A stretch of 64,000 bases of DNA, taken from NCBI RefSeq assembly GCF_014205165.1, contig NZ_JACHMZ010000001.1, positions 7,360,501 to 7,424,500 on the forward strand, given 5' to 3'. The notes under the pieces are model-generated. The model was not told the origin of the DNA and searched no databases. It was given only the letters and a program-made list of their open reading frames with translations. The stretch comes from Micromonospora carbonacea. Its GTDB lineage: Bacteria; Actinomycetota; Actinomycetes; Mycobacteriales; Micromonosporaceae. Positions 25,240-32,219 of this stretch are shown here, piece by piece (within the stretch, counting starts at the first letter, position 1; each line of letters starts with the position of its first letter). A program made the translations under genes and the position numbers.

Positions 25240-25953
25240 TCAGAGCAGTCGCGCGAGTCGGTTCTTCTTCGTGTTCTCCCGGACGATCCAGGCCACGTCG
25301 CGGTCGTCGACTGCCGCCAGCGCCTGGAAGCGCGGCAGGCCGGCCGCCGGATCGGCGGCCACCGCGACACTCCAGCAGTAGCCCAACGCCTGACGCAGCG
25401 CGCGGACGCCGTCGGCACGCCGCTGCTCGGCCGAGAGGTCGGCCAGCCCCCTGGTCGCCCGTTCGCACAGCGCGACGGCGCGGGCGGCGGCGTCCGGGGC
25501 GGTCAGCAGGCGCGGCTCGCACACGCCCGCGACCGCCGCCCGCCGGAGCAACGGGTGCGGGCGCGCGGCCCAGGCCGTCGCGAGTGCGAGCAGGCGCGGC
25601 AGGTCGGCGTCACCGAGACGCTGCAACGCCAGGGCCACCGCCTCGCGCACCCGCCAACGGGCGTCGGTGGCGTGGTCGCGTAGGCGCGCCTCGACGGCCG
25701 CGCGGGTCCGCGCGTCCGCGGCGGTGGCCAACAGCCGGCCGAGACCGAGCACCCCGCAGAACACCAGGTACTCGTCGTCCGTGGAGATCAACCGATCGAA
25801 CGAGGCCGGCTCGCCCTCGTCGGCGACGGCCTCGGCGAGCGCGATGTTGGCGCGTGGGCCGGGCAGCCCCGAGTGCTCCCGGAGGAAGTCCGGCCAGCGC
25901 GCCGGATCGAACCTGCGCAGCTCGGCCCGGTACTGAGCACGCCGGTCCACCAC
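25240..25953 (-). CDS. HEAT-repeat protein (PBS-lyase-like repeats)
   Basis: A 237-residue alpha-helical protein. Helix pairs such as RLRDHATDARWRVREAVALA, then LQRLGDADLPRLLALATAWA, match HEAT repeats (short helix, turn with D.RWRVREA, second helix). No catalytic residues. A GTG-GTG start at 25953 has no clear ribosome site. The repeat type suggests a scaffold role; partner unknown. It is distinct from the larger HEAT-like gene at 6275-7279. Confidence 0.75.
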   Translation of the reverse strand: MVDRRAQYRAELRRFDPARWPDFLREHSGLPGPRANIALAEAVADEGEPASFDRLISTDDEYLVFCGVLGLGRLLATAADARTRAAVEARLRDHATDARWRVREAVALALQRLGDADLPRLLALATAWAARPHPLLRRAAVAGVCEPRLLTAPDAAARAVALCERATRGLADLSAEQRRADGVRALRQALGYCWSVAVAADPAAGLPRFQALAAVDDRDVAWIVRENTKKNRLARLL

Positions 25954-26123
25954 GGCAGCGTACCCCGGGTGACGGCCACGCCGGGCCGGTCCGGGCGGAT
26001 CCCGGGGCGATCCGGTCCCCGCGTACCGGCACCGTGGCGGCGCGCAGTGGTGCGGCGCGGCGCCGCCCCGGCGGTCCCAGGTCGGGCGGTGTGCCGGCGG
26101 CGTGATTTCGGTGCGATCAAACG

Positions 26124-26141
26124 AATCGGTAAACTCCGATT
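26124..26141. promoter_or_regulatory. AATCGG-6-CCGATT dyad upstream of the methyltransferase gene
   Basis: A perfect 6+6+6 inverted repeat in an AT-richer patch, 45 bp before the start codon. An operator role is inferred from position only. Confidence 0.4.
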
Positions 26142-26186
26142 ACAGTGGCGGCGGCCACGTGACCGTGGTGGTGAGGAAGGGCGGCG

Positions 26187-26993
26187 ATGGAACGGCCGGA
26201 GTGGGCGCCAGCAGATGTTGATCTCAGCCGGCCGAGCGTGGCGCGAGCCTACGACTACTGGCTCGGCGGCTCGCACAACTTCGAGGTCGACCGGGAGTTC
26301 GCCCGCCAGGCGCTCGCGGCGGTGCCGGACCTTCGCCTGGTCGCGCGCGCCAACCGCGAGTTCCTGCATCGCGCGGTGCGGTTCATGCTCGACGAGGGGA
26401 TCCGGCAGTTCCTGGACATCGGGTCCGGCATCCCGACGGTGGGCAACGTGCACGAGATCGCCCAGGAGGTCGATCCGGACACCCGGGTGGTCTATGTGGA
26501 CATCGATCCGGTGGCGGTGACGCACAGCACGCACATCCTCGCCGGCCAGCCCAACGCGATCGCGCTGCTCGAAGACCTGCGCCGCCCGGAGGCCATCCTG
26601 GGCCACCCGGAGGTCCGCCGGCTGCTGGATCTCGACCGGCCGGTCGGCCTGCTGCTCGTCTCGGTCGTGCACGCCGTCCCCGACCACGACGACCCGTACG
26701 GGCTGATCAAGCGGCTGTGGACGGCGCTGGCCCCGGGGAGCTGCGTGGCGATCAGCCACGTCACCACCGACAGCCGGCCGGACGAGATGGGCGAGGGCAC
26801 CCGGCTCAGCGGCCGGACGAACACGCCGGTCACCGCCCGCACCCGCGCTCAGGTGGAGGACTTCTTCGCCGGCCTGGAACTGGTGGAACCCGGCGTGGTG
26901 TGGTCCCCGCTGTGGCGTCCCGAGTCGCGGACGGATGTCGGGGAGCACCCGGAGCGGATGAGTTTCTACGTCGGAGTCGGACGCCGCGGGTGA
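26187..26993 (+). CDS. SAM-dependent methyltransferase, SAV2177 family
   Basis: A 268-residue cytosolic protein of the family typified by Streptomyces avermitilis SAV2177 (DUF574). Diagnostic stretches are RPSVARAYDYWLGGSHNFEV at the start, FLDIGSGIPTVGNVHEIAQ (SAM-binding loop), VVYVDIDPVAVTHS and the C-terminal MSFYVGVGRR. Family members are very numerous in actinomycetes; targets are mostly unknown. GGTGAGGAAGG lies 5-10 nt before the ATG. The stop overlaps the next start (GTGA, 26990-26993), so it is co-translated with the GGDEF/EAL gene. Confidence 0.92.
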   Translation: MERPEWAPADVDLSRPSVARAYDYWLGGSHNFEVDREFARQALAAVPDLRLVARANREFLHRAVRFMLDEGIRQFLDIGSGIPTVGNVHEIAQEVDPDTRVVYVDIDPVAVTHSTHILAGQPNAIALLEDLRRPEAILGHPEVRRLLDLDRPVGLLLVSVVHAVPDHDDPYGLIKRLWTALAPGSCVAISHVTTDSRPDEMGEGTRLSGRTNTPVTARTRAQVEDFFAGLELVEPGVVWSPLWRPESRTDVGEHPERMSFYVGVGRRG

Positions 26994-28846
26994 GCGGTCG
27001 GTCCGCCGCCGACGGCCTCGACGACGGGCGTCGCCCCGGCATCGAGGAGTTCGTCACGGCGTGGACTGCGGCCCTGCACCGGGCCCACTACGTGCCGATC
27101 AGCGCCGGGCGGCGGCGTCGCATCGTGACCGGGCTGGCGGACCGTCTGGTCAGTGCGGTGCTCGCCGATCCGGCCGAGCCCGGCGACGGCCGGCGGATCG
27201 GCGAGGATCTGGTGGCGGCCGGCTTCGGGTCGCCGGAAGCGCTCGGTCGAACGATCGCGGTCGTCGGCTCGCGGTTCCTGGGCGAGCTGGGCCTCGCCGC
27301 CGACCCCACCCGCGCCGCCCGGCTGACCGGCCTGCTGGCCGAGCTCGCGGCGGGCTTCGCGTCGGCCGCGCACGACCGCATCCTGAGAGCCCAGGACACG
27401 GTCCGGCTGGCCGCGCTGGCCGCCCGCAACCAGGCCGAGGAGGCGCTCAGGGTCAGCGAGGCCAGGTTCCGCCGCTTCGCCACCCACGACCAGTTGACCG
27501 GGCTGCCCAACCTGACGTTGTTCACCGAGCGGTTGGGCCGGCTGTCCGCCGCCGACGAGCCGATCGACCGGGTCGGTGTCTGCTGCCTCGACGTCGACGA
27601 CTTCGCGGCGGTCAACGACGTGCTCGGGCATCAGGTGGGCGACCTGCTGCTCCGCGAGATCGCCGGTCGGCTCGGCGCGCTCACCGACCGGCGGATCGAC
27701 CTGGTGGCGCGCCTGGACAGCGACCGGTTCGCGATCCTGGTCCGCGACACCACCTGCGCCGAGGACACCGTCAAGATCGCCGATCAGGCGCTCGCCGCGC
27801 TCGCCGCCCCGTTCCGCGTCGACGGCACCGAGGTGCCCCTGACGGCGAGTGCGGGAGTGGCCGAGGGCGCCGTCGCCGACGGTGGCGCCGCGGCCCTGAT
27901 GCGCGCCAGCGAGATCGCGCTGCACTGGGCCAAGGCCGACGGGAAGGCCACCCTGCGCCAGTTCGACCAGGATCGCAGCAATGCCGACGCCGCGCGTTAC
28001 CGCCTGTCGGCGGCCATGCCGGCGGCGCTGCGCCGGGGCGAGTTCGTGGCCGCCTACCAGCCCATCTCCGCCTTGCGGTCCGGGCGGCTGGCCGGGGTGG
28101 AAGCCCTGGCCCGTTGGCAGCATCCCCAGCTCGGCCTGCTGAGCGCCGCCCGGTTCATCGAGCTCGCCGAACGCACCGGCGTCGTGGTGGCGCTCGGTGC
28201 CCAGCTGCTGGAGCAGGCGTGCCGACAGGCCAGCCGATGGCAGCGGATCCAACCCGGCCTGTACGTGAGCGTGAACGTGTCGGTGCGCCAGCTCCGCCAG
28301 AACGGCCTGGCCGGGGCGGTGGCGCAGATCCTCGACCGGACGGGGCTGCCGCCGCACCTGCTCCAGCTCGAAGTCACCGAGCAGGCCGTGATCGATCTGA
28401 CCGGCGTGGTGACGGAGACCCTGGCGGCGCTGATGAAGATCGGGGTCCGGATCGTCATCGACGACTTCGGCATCGGCTATGCCAACCTGGCCAATCTCCG
28501 CTCCCTCCCCCTGCACGGCCTCAAACTCGACGCGAGCCTGACCCGTTCGTCGGCGCAGCCGGCCAGGCGGCCGGGGGCCCGCCGCCCCGGCACGGACGAC
28601 GAGTTCCTCAGCACCGTCGTGTCGCTCGGGCACAAGCTCGGCCTCGTCGTGACCGCGGAGGGCATCGAGACCGCCCAGCAGGCCGACCGGCTGGCCGCGA
28701 CCGGGTGCGACAACGGGCAGGGCTGGCACTTCGGCCGCCCGGTGCCGCCCGACGAGATCACCGCCGGGATCGTGGCCCAGCAGCACCGCGACGCCGTGTC
28801 ACCACCCGATTCCGGGCAGCCGGGGCTCCCGGCCCGGCGGCGCTGA
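26990..28846 (+). CDS. Degenerate-GGDEF/intact-EAL cyclic-di-GMP protein
   Basis: A 618-residue protein. Residues 1-165 are helical (possible sensor or globin-like part, RAHYVPISAGRRRRIV). The GGDEF domain (about 165-330) keeps HDQLTGLPN and DVDDFAAVNDVLGHQVGD but has LDSDRF instead of GGDEF, so diguanylate cyclase activity is unlikely. The EAL domain (about 345-600) keeps EALARW, NVSVRQL, LEVTEQAV, IDDFGIGYANL, GLKLDASL and AEGIET, so c-di-GMP hydrolysis is plausible. A poly-Arg/Pro insert (QPARRPGARRPGTDDE) follows the DASL segment. The GTG start at 26990 overlaps the methyltransferase stop. Confidence 0.9.
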   Translation: MSGRSAADGLDDGRRPGIEEFVTAWTAALHRAHYVPISAGRRRRIVTGLADRLVSAVLADPAEPGDGRRIGEDLVAAGFGSPEALGRTIAVVGSRFLGELGLAADPTRAARLTGLLAELAAGFASAAHDRILRAQDTVRLAALAARNQAEEALRVSEARFRRFATHDQLTGLPNLTLFTERLGRLSAADEPIDRVGVCCLDVDDFAAVNDVLGHQVGDLLLREIAGRLGALTDRRIDLVARLDSDRFAILVRDTTCAEDTVKIADQALAALAAPFRVDGTEVPLTASAGVAEGAVADGGAAALMRASEIALHWAKADGKATLRQFDQDRSNADAARYRLSAAMPAALRRGEFVAAYQPISALRSGRLAGVEALARWQHPQLGLLSAARFIELAERTGVVVALGAQLLEQACRQASRWQRIQPGLYVSVNVSVRQLRQNGLAGAVAQILDRTGLPPHLLQLEVTEQAVIDLTGVVTETLAALMKIGVRIVIDDFGIGYANLANLRSLPLHGLKLDASLTRSSAQPARRPGARRPGTDDEFLSTVVSLGHKLGLVVTAEGIETAQQADRLAATGCDNGQGWHFGRPVPPDEITAGIVAQQHRDAVSPPDSGQPGLPARRR

Positions 28847-28853
28847 CGCCGCC
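28836..28853. terminator. Hairpin between converging genes
   Basis: GGCGGCG-CTGA-CGCCGCC overlaps the stop codon of the EAL gene, flanked by CCC/GGG that can lengthen it. It could end transcription from both sides. Confidence 0.5.
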
Positions 28854-28903
28854 ACCGGGCGCAGGCCCGACCGGGCCGCCGCCGATCGGGCCGGGCTGCC
28901 GCC

Positions 28904-30112
28904 TCAGGCCGTGACGCAGGGGACGCCGTTGAGGGCGAAGCCGGTCGGCGGCGCGTTGCTGACGCCCCACCTTCCCTGGATGCCGAAGGTCGCGGAGCCG
29001 TTCGCCGCCAGCGCGCGGTTCCAGTCGACGTTACGCGCCGTCGCCGTGGTGTCGCTCTGGCTGACCGTGGCGTTCCAGGCGGAGGTGACCTGCTGGTCGC
29101 CCCGGAAGCTGAAGGTCAGCACCCAGCCGTCGATCGGGGCCGCGCCGGTGTTCTGGACGGTCACCGCGGCGACGAATCCGTCCTGCCACTCGGACTGGTT
29201 CTGGTAGGTCACGCGGCAGGTCGACGGTGGCGGGGTGGGTGGGGTGGGCGGGGTCGGCACGGTGGGCGGGGTGACGGTGTTGGACGCGATCGACAGGTTG
29301 CCCACCGCGTCCCGGGCCCGCACGTAGTAGAGGTTGCGCAGCGGAGGCGTCGACGACGGGAGCGCAATCGTGTGCGTCGTCGTCGTGACGGTGGCGATCA
29401 CGACGGAGGTGAACCAGCCGTCGAAGCGGTAGACGTTGTAGCCGCGCACGCCGACGTCGTCCGTCGACGGCGACCAGGACAGGGCGGCGGTCGACTCGGT
29501 CACGTCGCCCATGGTCAGGTTCTGCGGCGCGCTCGGCGGGGTGGTGTCCGGGCCGGTGTCGGTCACCGGGGTGACCACGGTCACGGGCTCCGACGAGTTG
29601 GAGCGGTGCCCGAAGCCGTCCTTGGCGGAGACCCGGAACTGGTACTGCCGGCCGGGCCCGATGTAGTTGCTGATCGTGGTGGTGGTGACGTTGCCGACGC
29701 TGGCGGAGAAGACGACGTCGTCGAAGGCCATGTAGTAGGTGATGTCGTAGCCGGTGACGGGGCAGCAGCCGGGCGTCGACGCCGTCCAGGTGAGGGTGAC
29801 CGACCCTGTCCGGACGTCGGTGGCGGTGACGTTCGTGGGCGTACTCGGCGGAAACGGCGAGGGGTTCGGCGCGGTGGGCCCGGTCGGCGCCGGGGACGTG
29901 GTCGCGGCGGCCCCCGTGATCGACGCCGAGGCCGCGCCGGGCGCGGGGGCGGGGCGGGCGACGGGTGCCGTCGCGGTGCGCGCTGCGGTGCCGGCATCGG
30001 CGGCCGGTGCGGTGACCAGCCCGACGCCGAGCATCGTGACCGACGAGACGACGGCGGCCAGCAGGCCGGACCGTACGCGGCGACGCCGCGAGTGCGAGTG
30101 GACGCCTACCAT
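28904..30112 (-). CDS. Secreted cellulose-binding protein: two FN3 domains and a CBM2, no catalytic domain
   Basis: A 402-residue exported protein. A signal peptide (to about residue 40, ADAG) and a Pro/Thr/Ala linker are followed by two fibronectin type III domains (about 90-180, PTNVTATDVRTGSVTLTWTA; about 195-285, PQNLTMGDVTESTAALSWSP). A PTPPTPPTPPP linker leads to a CBM2 (about 300-402) with the Cys pair CRVTY...GVPC and Trp residues in SEWQDGF, GWVLTF and SAWNATV. It binds cellulose or chitin but has no hydrolase module. There is no clear ribosome site at the ATG. It is 85 bp behind the S8 peptidase gene on the same strand. Confidence 0.88.
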   Translation of the reverse strand: MVGVHSHSRRRRVRSGLLAAVVSSVTMLGVGLVTAPAADAGTAARTATAPVARPAPAPGAASASITGAAATTSPAPTGPTAPNPSPFPPSTPTNVTATDVRTGSVTLTWTASTPGCCPVTGYDITYYMAFDDVVFSASVGNVTTTTISNYIGPGRQYQFRVSAKDGFGHRSNSSEPVTVVTPVTDTGPDTTPPSAPQNLTMGDVTESTAALSWSPSTDDVGVRGYNVYRFDGWFTSVVIATVTTTTHTIALPSSTPPLRNLYYVRARDAVGNLSIASNTVTPPTVPTPPTPPTPPPSTCRVTYQNQSEWQDGFVAAVTVQNTGAAPIDGWVLTFSFRGDQQVTSAWNATVSQSDTTATARNVDWNRALAANGSATFGIQGRWGVSNAPPTGFALNGVPCVTA

Positions 30113-30197
30113 GCGTCAAAGATGCGGCAATCCATCGATGCCTGTCAACTTGATCCGGGGTCGGGCCGCCACCGCGCCCGGCCGGCGGCCGGAGAGG

Positions 30198-31439
30198 TCA
30201 GAGCGCCGGGGACAGGTACAGGAGGCGGTTGGGCGAGCCGGCACCCGGGTTGAGCACCGCCGGATTGGCGACGCTGAACAGGTAGCTGGACACCTGCGCC
30301 GGCGTCCAGGTCGGGTTGTTGCCGAGCACCCGGGCGGCGACGCCGGCGACGAGCGGCGCGGCGTGTGAGGTGCCGCTGAGCGTCTGGGTCGCGGTGGTCG
30401 AACTCCACCAGGCCGAGGTGATGCGCTCGCCGGGGGCGAAGATGTCCAGGCAGGGGCCGAAGTTCGACCAGCTCGCCCGGTTGTCGTTGGTCAGCGTCGC
30501 GCCCACCGTCAGCGCGGTCGGCACCGACGCGGGCGAGACGTTGCAGGCGCTGGCGTTCGAGTTTCCGGCCGGGACCGTCACCGTGATGCCGTCGGCGACC
30601 GCGTTCGCCACGGCGGCGTCGAGCGCGGCGGTGGGGCTGGTCAGCACGCCGATGTTCGCCACGGCCGGCTGCCCGGCGGGGTGGTTGGCGACCATCCAGT
30701 TGATTCCGTTGATCAACATCGAGAGGGTGCTCGGCAGTGCGCAGTCGAACACCTTGACCGCGACCAGCACGACGTTCTTGGCCACCCCGAACGTCGTCCC
30801 GCCGACGGTGCCGGCGGCGTGCGTGCCGTGTCCGGTGCAGTCGTTCGCCGGGAGCGTGCCGTCGACGGCGTCGTAGCCGTACACCGCCTGGCCGCCGAAG
30901 TCGGCGTGGCCGATCTGGATCCCGCTGTCCACGATGTACGCGCGGACACCCGTCCCGACGCTGGTGAAGTTGTAGGTGCCGGTGAGCCCCAGCGGGGCGT
31001 CGATCCGGTCGAGGTTCCACGGGGCGTTCGGCTGGGTGGTGGCCAGGCTGGTCAACCGGTCCTGCTCCACGACCGCCACCGCCGGATCGGCGGCCAGCCG
31101 GCGGGCCACCGGCTCGGTGGTCCGCACGGAGAAGCCGTTGAGCGCGTCGCGCCAGATCTGGTCCGGCCGGAGGCCGTACCGCTCGGCGAGGCGGGTCACG
31201 CCCGTGCGCCGATCGGCGGCCGAACCCGCGCCCTCCTTGAGGACGACCACGTAGCTGCCGGGCACACGCTCCGCGTGGCCGGCGTCGAGGAGCACGCCGG
31301 TCGTCACCGCCGCCGGGTCGGCGACGGATGCCGCCGCGGCGGGGCCGGCCGCCATGGCCAGGAGCATGACCGCGGCGCCGAGCGTGGCCGCGCCGGCCCG
31401 ATGCGCGCGCCCGAAGATCGTGTGCCAGTGGAGTTTCAT
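30198..31439 (-). CDS. Secreted subtilisin-like serine peptidase (S8) with I9 propeptide
   Basis: A 413-residue exported protease. Signal peptide to about residue 35 (AAAAS), then an inhibitor-I9 propeptide (VPGSYVVVLKEGAG... VVEQD) and the catalytic domain. The triad is Asp in YIVDSGIQ, His in TGHGTHAAGT and Ser in LSGTSHAAPLVAG; the oxyanion Asn is in PAGNSNASACNVSPAS. This is the proteinase K/aqualysin type. ATG at 31439 has GGAGGG 9 nt upstream. The CBM2-FN3 gene follows and may be co-transcribed. Confidence 0.92.
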   Translation of the reverse strand: MKLHWHTIFGRAHRAGAATLGAAVMLLAMAAGPAAAASVADPAAVTTGVLLDAGHAERVPGSYVVVLKEGAGSAADRRTGVTRLAERYGLRPDQIWRDALNGFSVRTTEPVARRLAADPAVAVVEQDRLTSLATTQPNAPWNLDRIDAPLGLTGTYNFTSVGTGVRAYIVDSGIQIGHADFGGQAVYGYDAVDGTLPANDCTGHGTHAAGTVGGTTFGVAKNVVLVAVKVFDCALPSTLSMLINGINWMVANHPAGQPAVANIGVLTSPTAALDAAVANAVADGITVTVPAGNSNASACNVSPASVPTALTVGATLTNDNRASWSNFGPCLDIFAPGERITSAWWSSTTATQTLSGTSHAAPLVAGVAARVLGNNPTWTPAQVSSYLFSVANPAVLNPGAGSPNRLLYLSPAL

Positions 31440-31625
31440 CTCCCAGCCCTCCCATGGGTTCTCCCAGCGGACATCGGGCAGGTTTCCATGCAGGAAGGCA
31501 CTCGAACAATCGACGTGCGTCTTGTTGTGCTCGGGGTGGGGAGAGTTCCTGTCCGATGTATCAGGACCGTCTCCGGAACCTCGCCCCATCGATCGACGCC
31601 CGCCGTGACGCGGGCGTGTAGCGTA

Positions 31626-31654
31626 CGGTTCAGGAGCGGTGACCTCGGTTCAGG
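31626..31654 (+). promoter_or_regulatory. Direct repeat CGGTTCAGG upstream of the zinc-ribbon peptide gene
   Basis: Two perfect copies (31626-31634 and 31646-31654) spaced 20 bp start to start, 20-48 bp before the ATG at 31674. An activator site or part of a promoter is possible. Confidence 0.35.
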
Positions 31655-31673
31655 CGGCGTCGGGAGGAACACC

Positions 31674-31760
31674 ATGATCGCGGAGACGGTGGAGTGCGCC
31701 TACTGCGGGCAGCCCAAGTCGGACCGGGTGCGCAAGTGCCCGCACTGCGGCAACGGGTGA
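31674..31760 (+). CDS. 28-residue zinc-ribbon microprotein
   Basis: A short gene with an excellent ribosome site (GGGAGGA, 5 nt spacing) and an ATG. It encodes MIAETVECAYCGQPK, then SDRVRKCPHCGNG and a stop. Two CxxC knuckles (CAYC, CPHC) 11 residues apart are exactly a rubredoxin-like zinc ribbon. The whole protein is just the ribbon. It lies between the divergent S8 peptidase gene and the CHAT locus and converges with the next small gene. A role as a zinc-dependent adaptor is inference. It is too short for most annotation pipelines. Confidence 0.65.
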   Translation: MIAETVECAYCGQPKSDRVRKCPHCGNG

Positions 31761-31767
31761 GGATCCG

Positions 31768-32172
31768 CTACCGCACCCGCATCTGCATGACCTGCCCCTC
31801 GGGGTCGGTGCGGACCTCGAACGGGCGCTGGTCGGCGATTCCCTCCGCAGACCACGACCTGTCCACCAGCTGCGCGACCTGTCGGATCTCGATCGTCCGG
31901 TATCCGACCGAGGTGAGGTGGACCGTTATCGCCGAGGCGATGCTGACAGCGCTCGCCGGGGGACGCTGCGCCAGGAATCCGCGTGCGCGCAGCTGGAGCG
32001 CCACGGCCTTCAGCACGTCGTAGGTGAAGTTGCCGGTCACGCCAGCCAGGACGGCGTCCCGGAGGAAATCGGCGACGTCGAGCGTGTGGGCCGCCCCGGA
32101 CAGTTCCTCTTTGGCGACTCCGTCCAGCACCAGGGAGGAACCGTCATCCAGCGGAACGATCAGTTGCGTCAT
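31768..32172 (-). CDS. Hypothetical protein divergent from the CHAT gene
   Basis: A 134-residue protein starting TQLIVPLDDGSSLVLDGVA. A central segment DFLRDAVLAGVTGNFTYDVL is mildly hydrophobic, and the C-terminal half is a beta-alpha unit (SVGYRTIEIRQVAQLVDRSW) ending PFEVRTDPEGQVMQMRVR. Segments like AGVTGNFTYDVLK occur in small proteins encoded beside CHAT and STAND proteins, from general knowledge, so a link to the neighbouring module is possible. ATG at 32172 or GTG at 32178. It is 47 bp from the CHAT start, so both likely share a promoter region. Confidence 0.65.
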   Translation of the reverse strand: MTQLIVPLDDGSSLVLDGVAKEELSGAAHTLDVADFLRDAVLAGVTGNFTYDVLKAVALQLRARGFLAQRPPASAVSIASAITVHLTSVGYRTIEIRQVAQLVDRSWSAEGIADQRPFEVRTDPEGQVMQMRVR

Positions 32173-32219
32173 GCGCACATGCTGGCAGATCCGCGCACCG
32201 TGATCGTAGGGAGGACCGG

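Noticed and set aside
26966..28786. 606-codon minus-strand frame opposite the GGDEF/EAL gene
   Set aside because: Composition is Gly/Gln/Arg-rich without motifs; the plus strand has all EAL residues.
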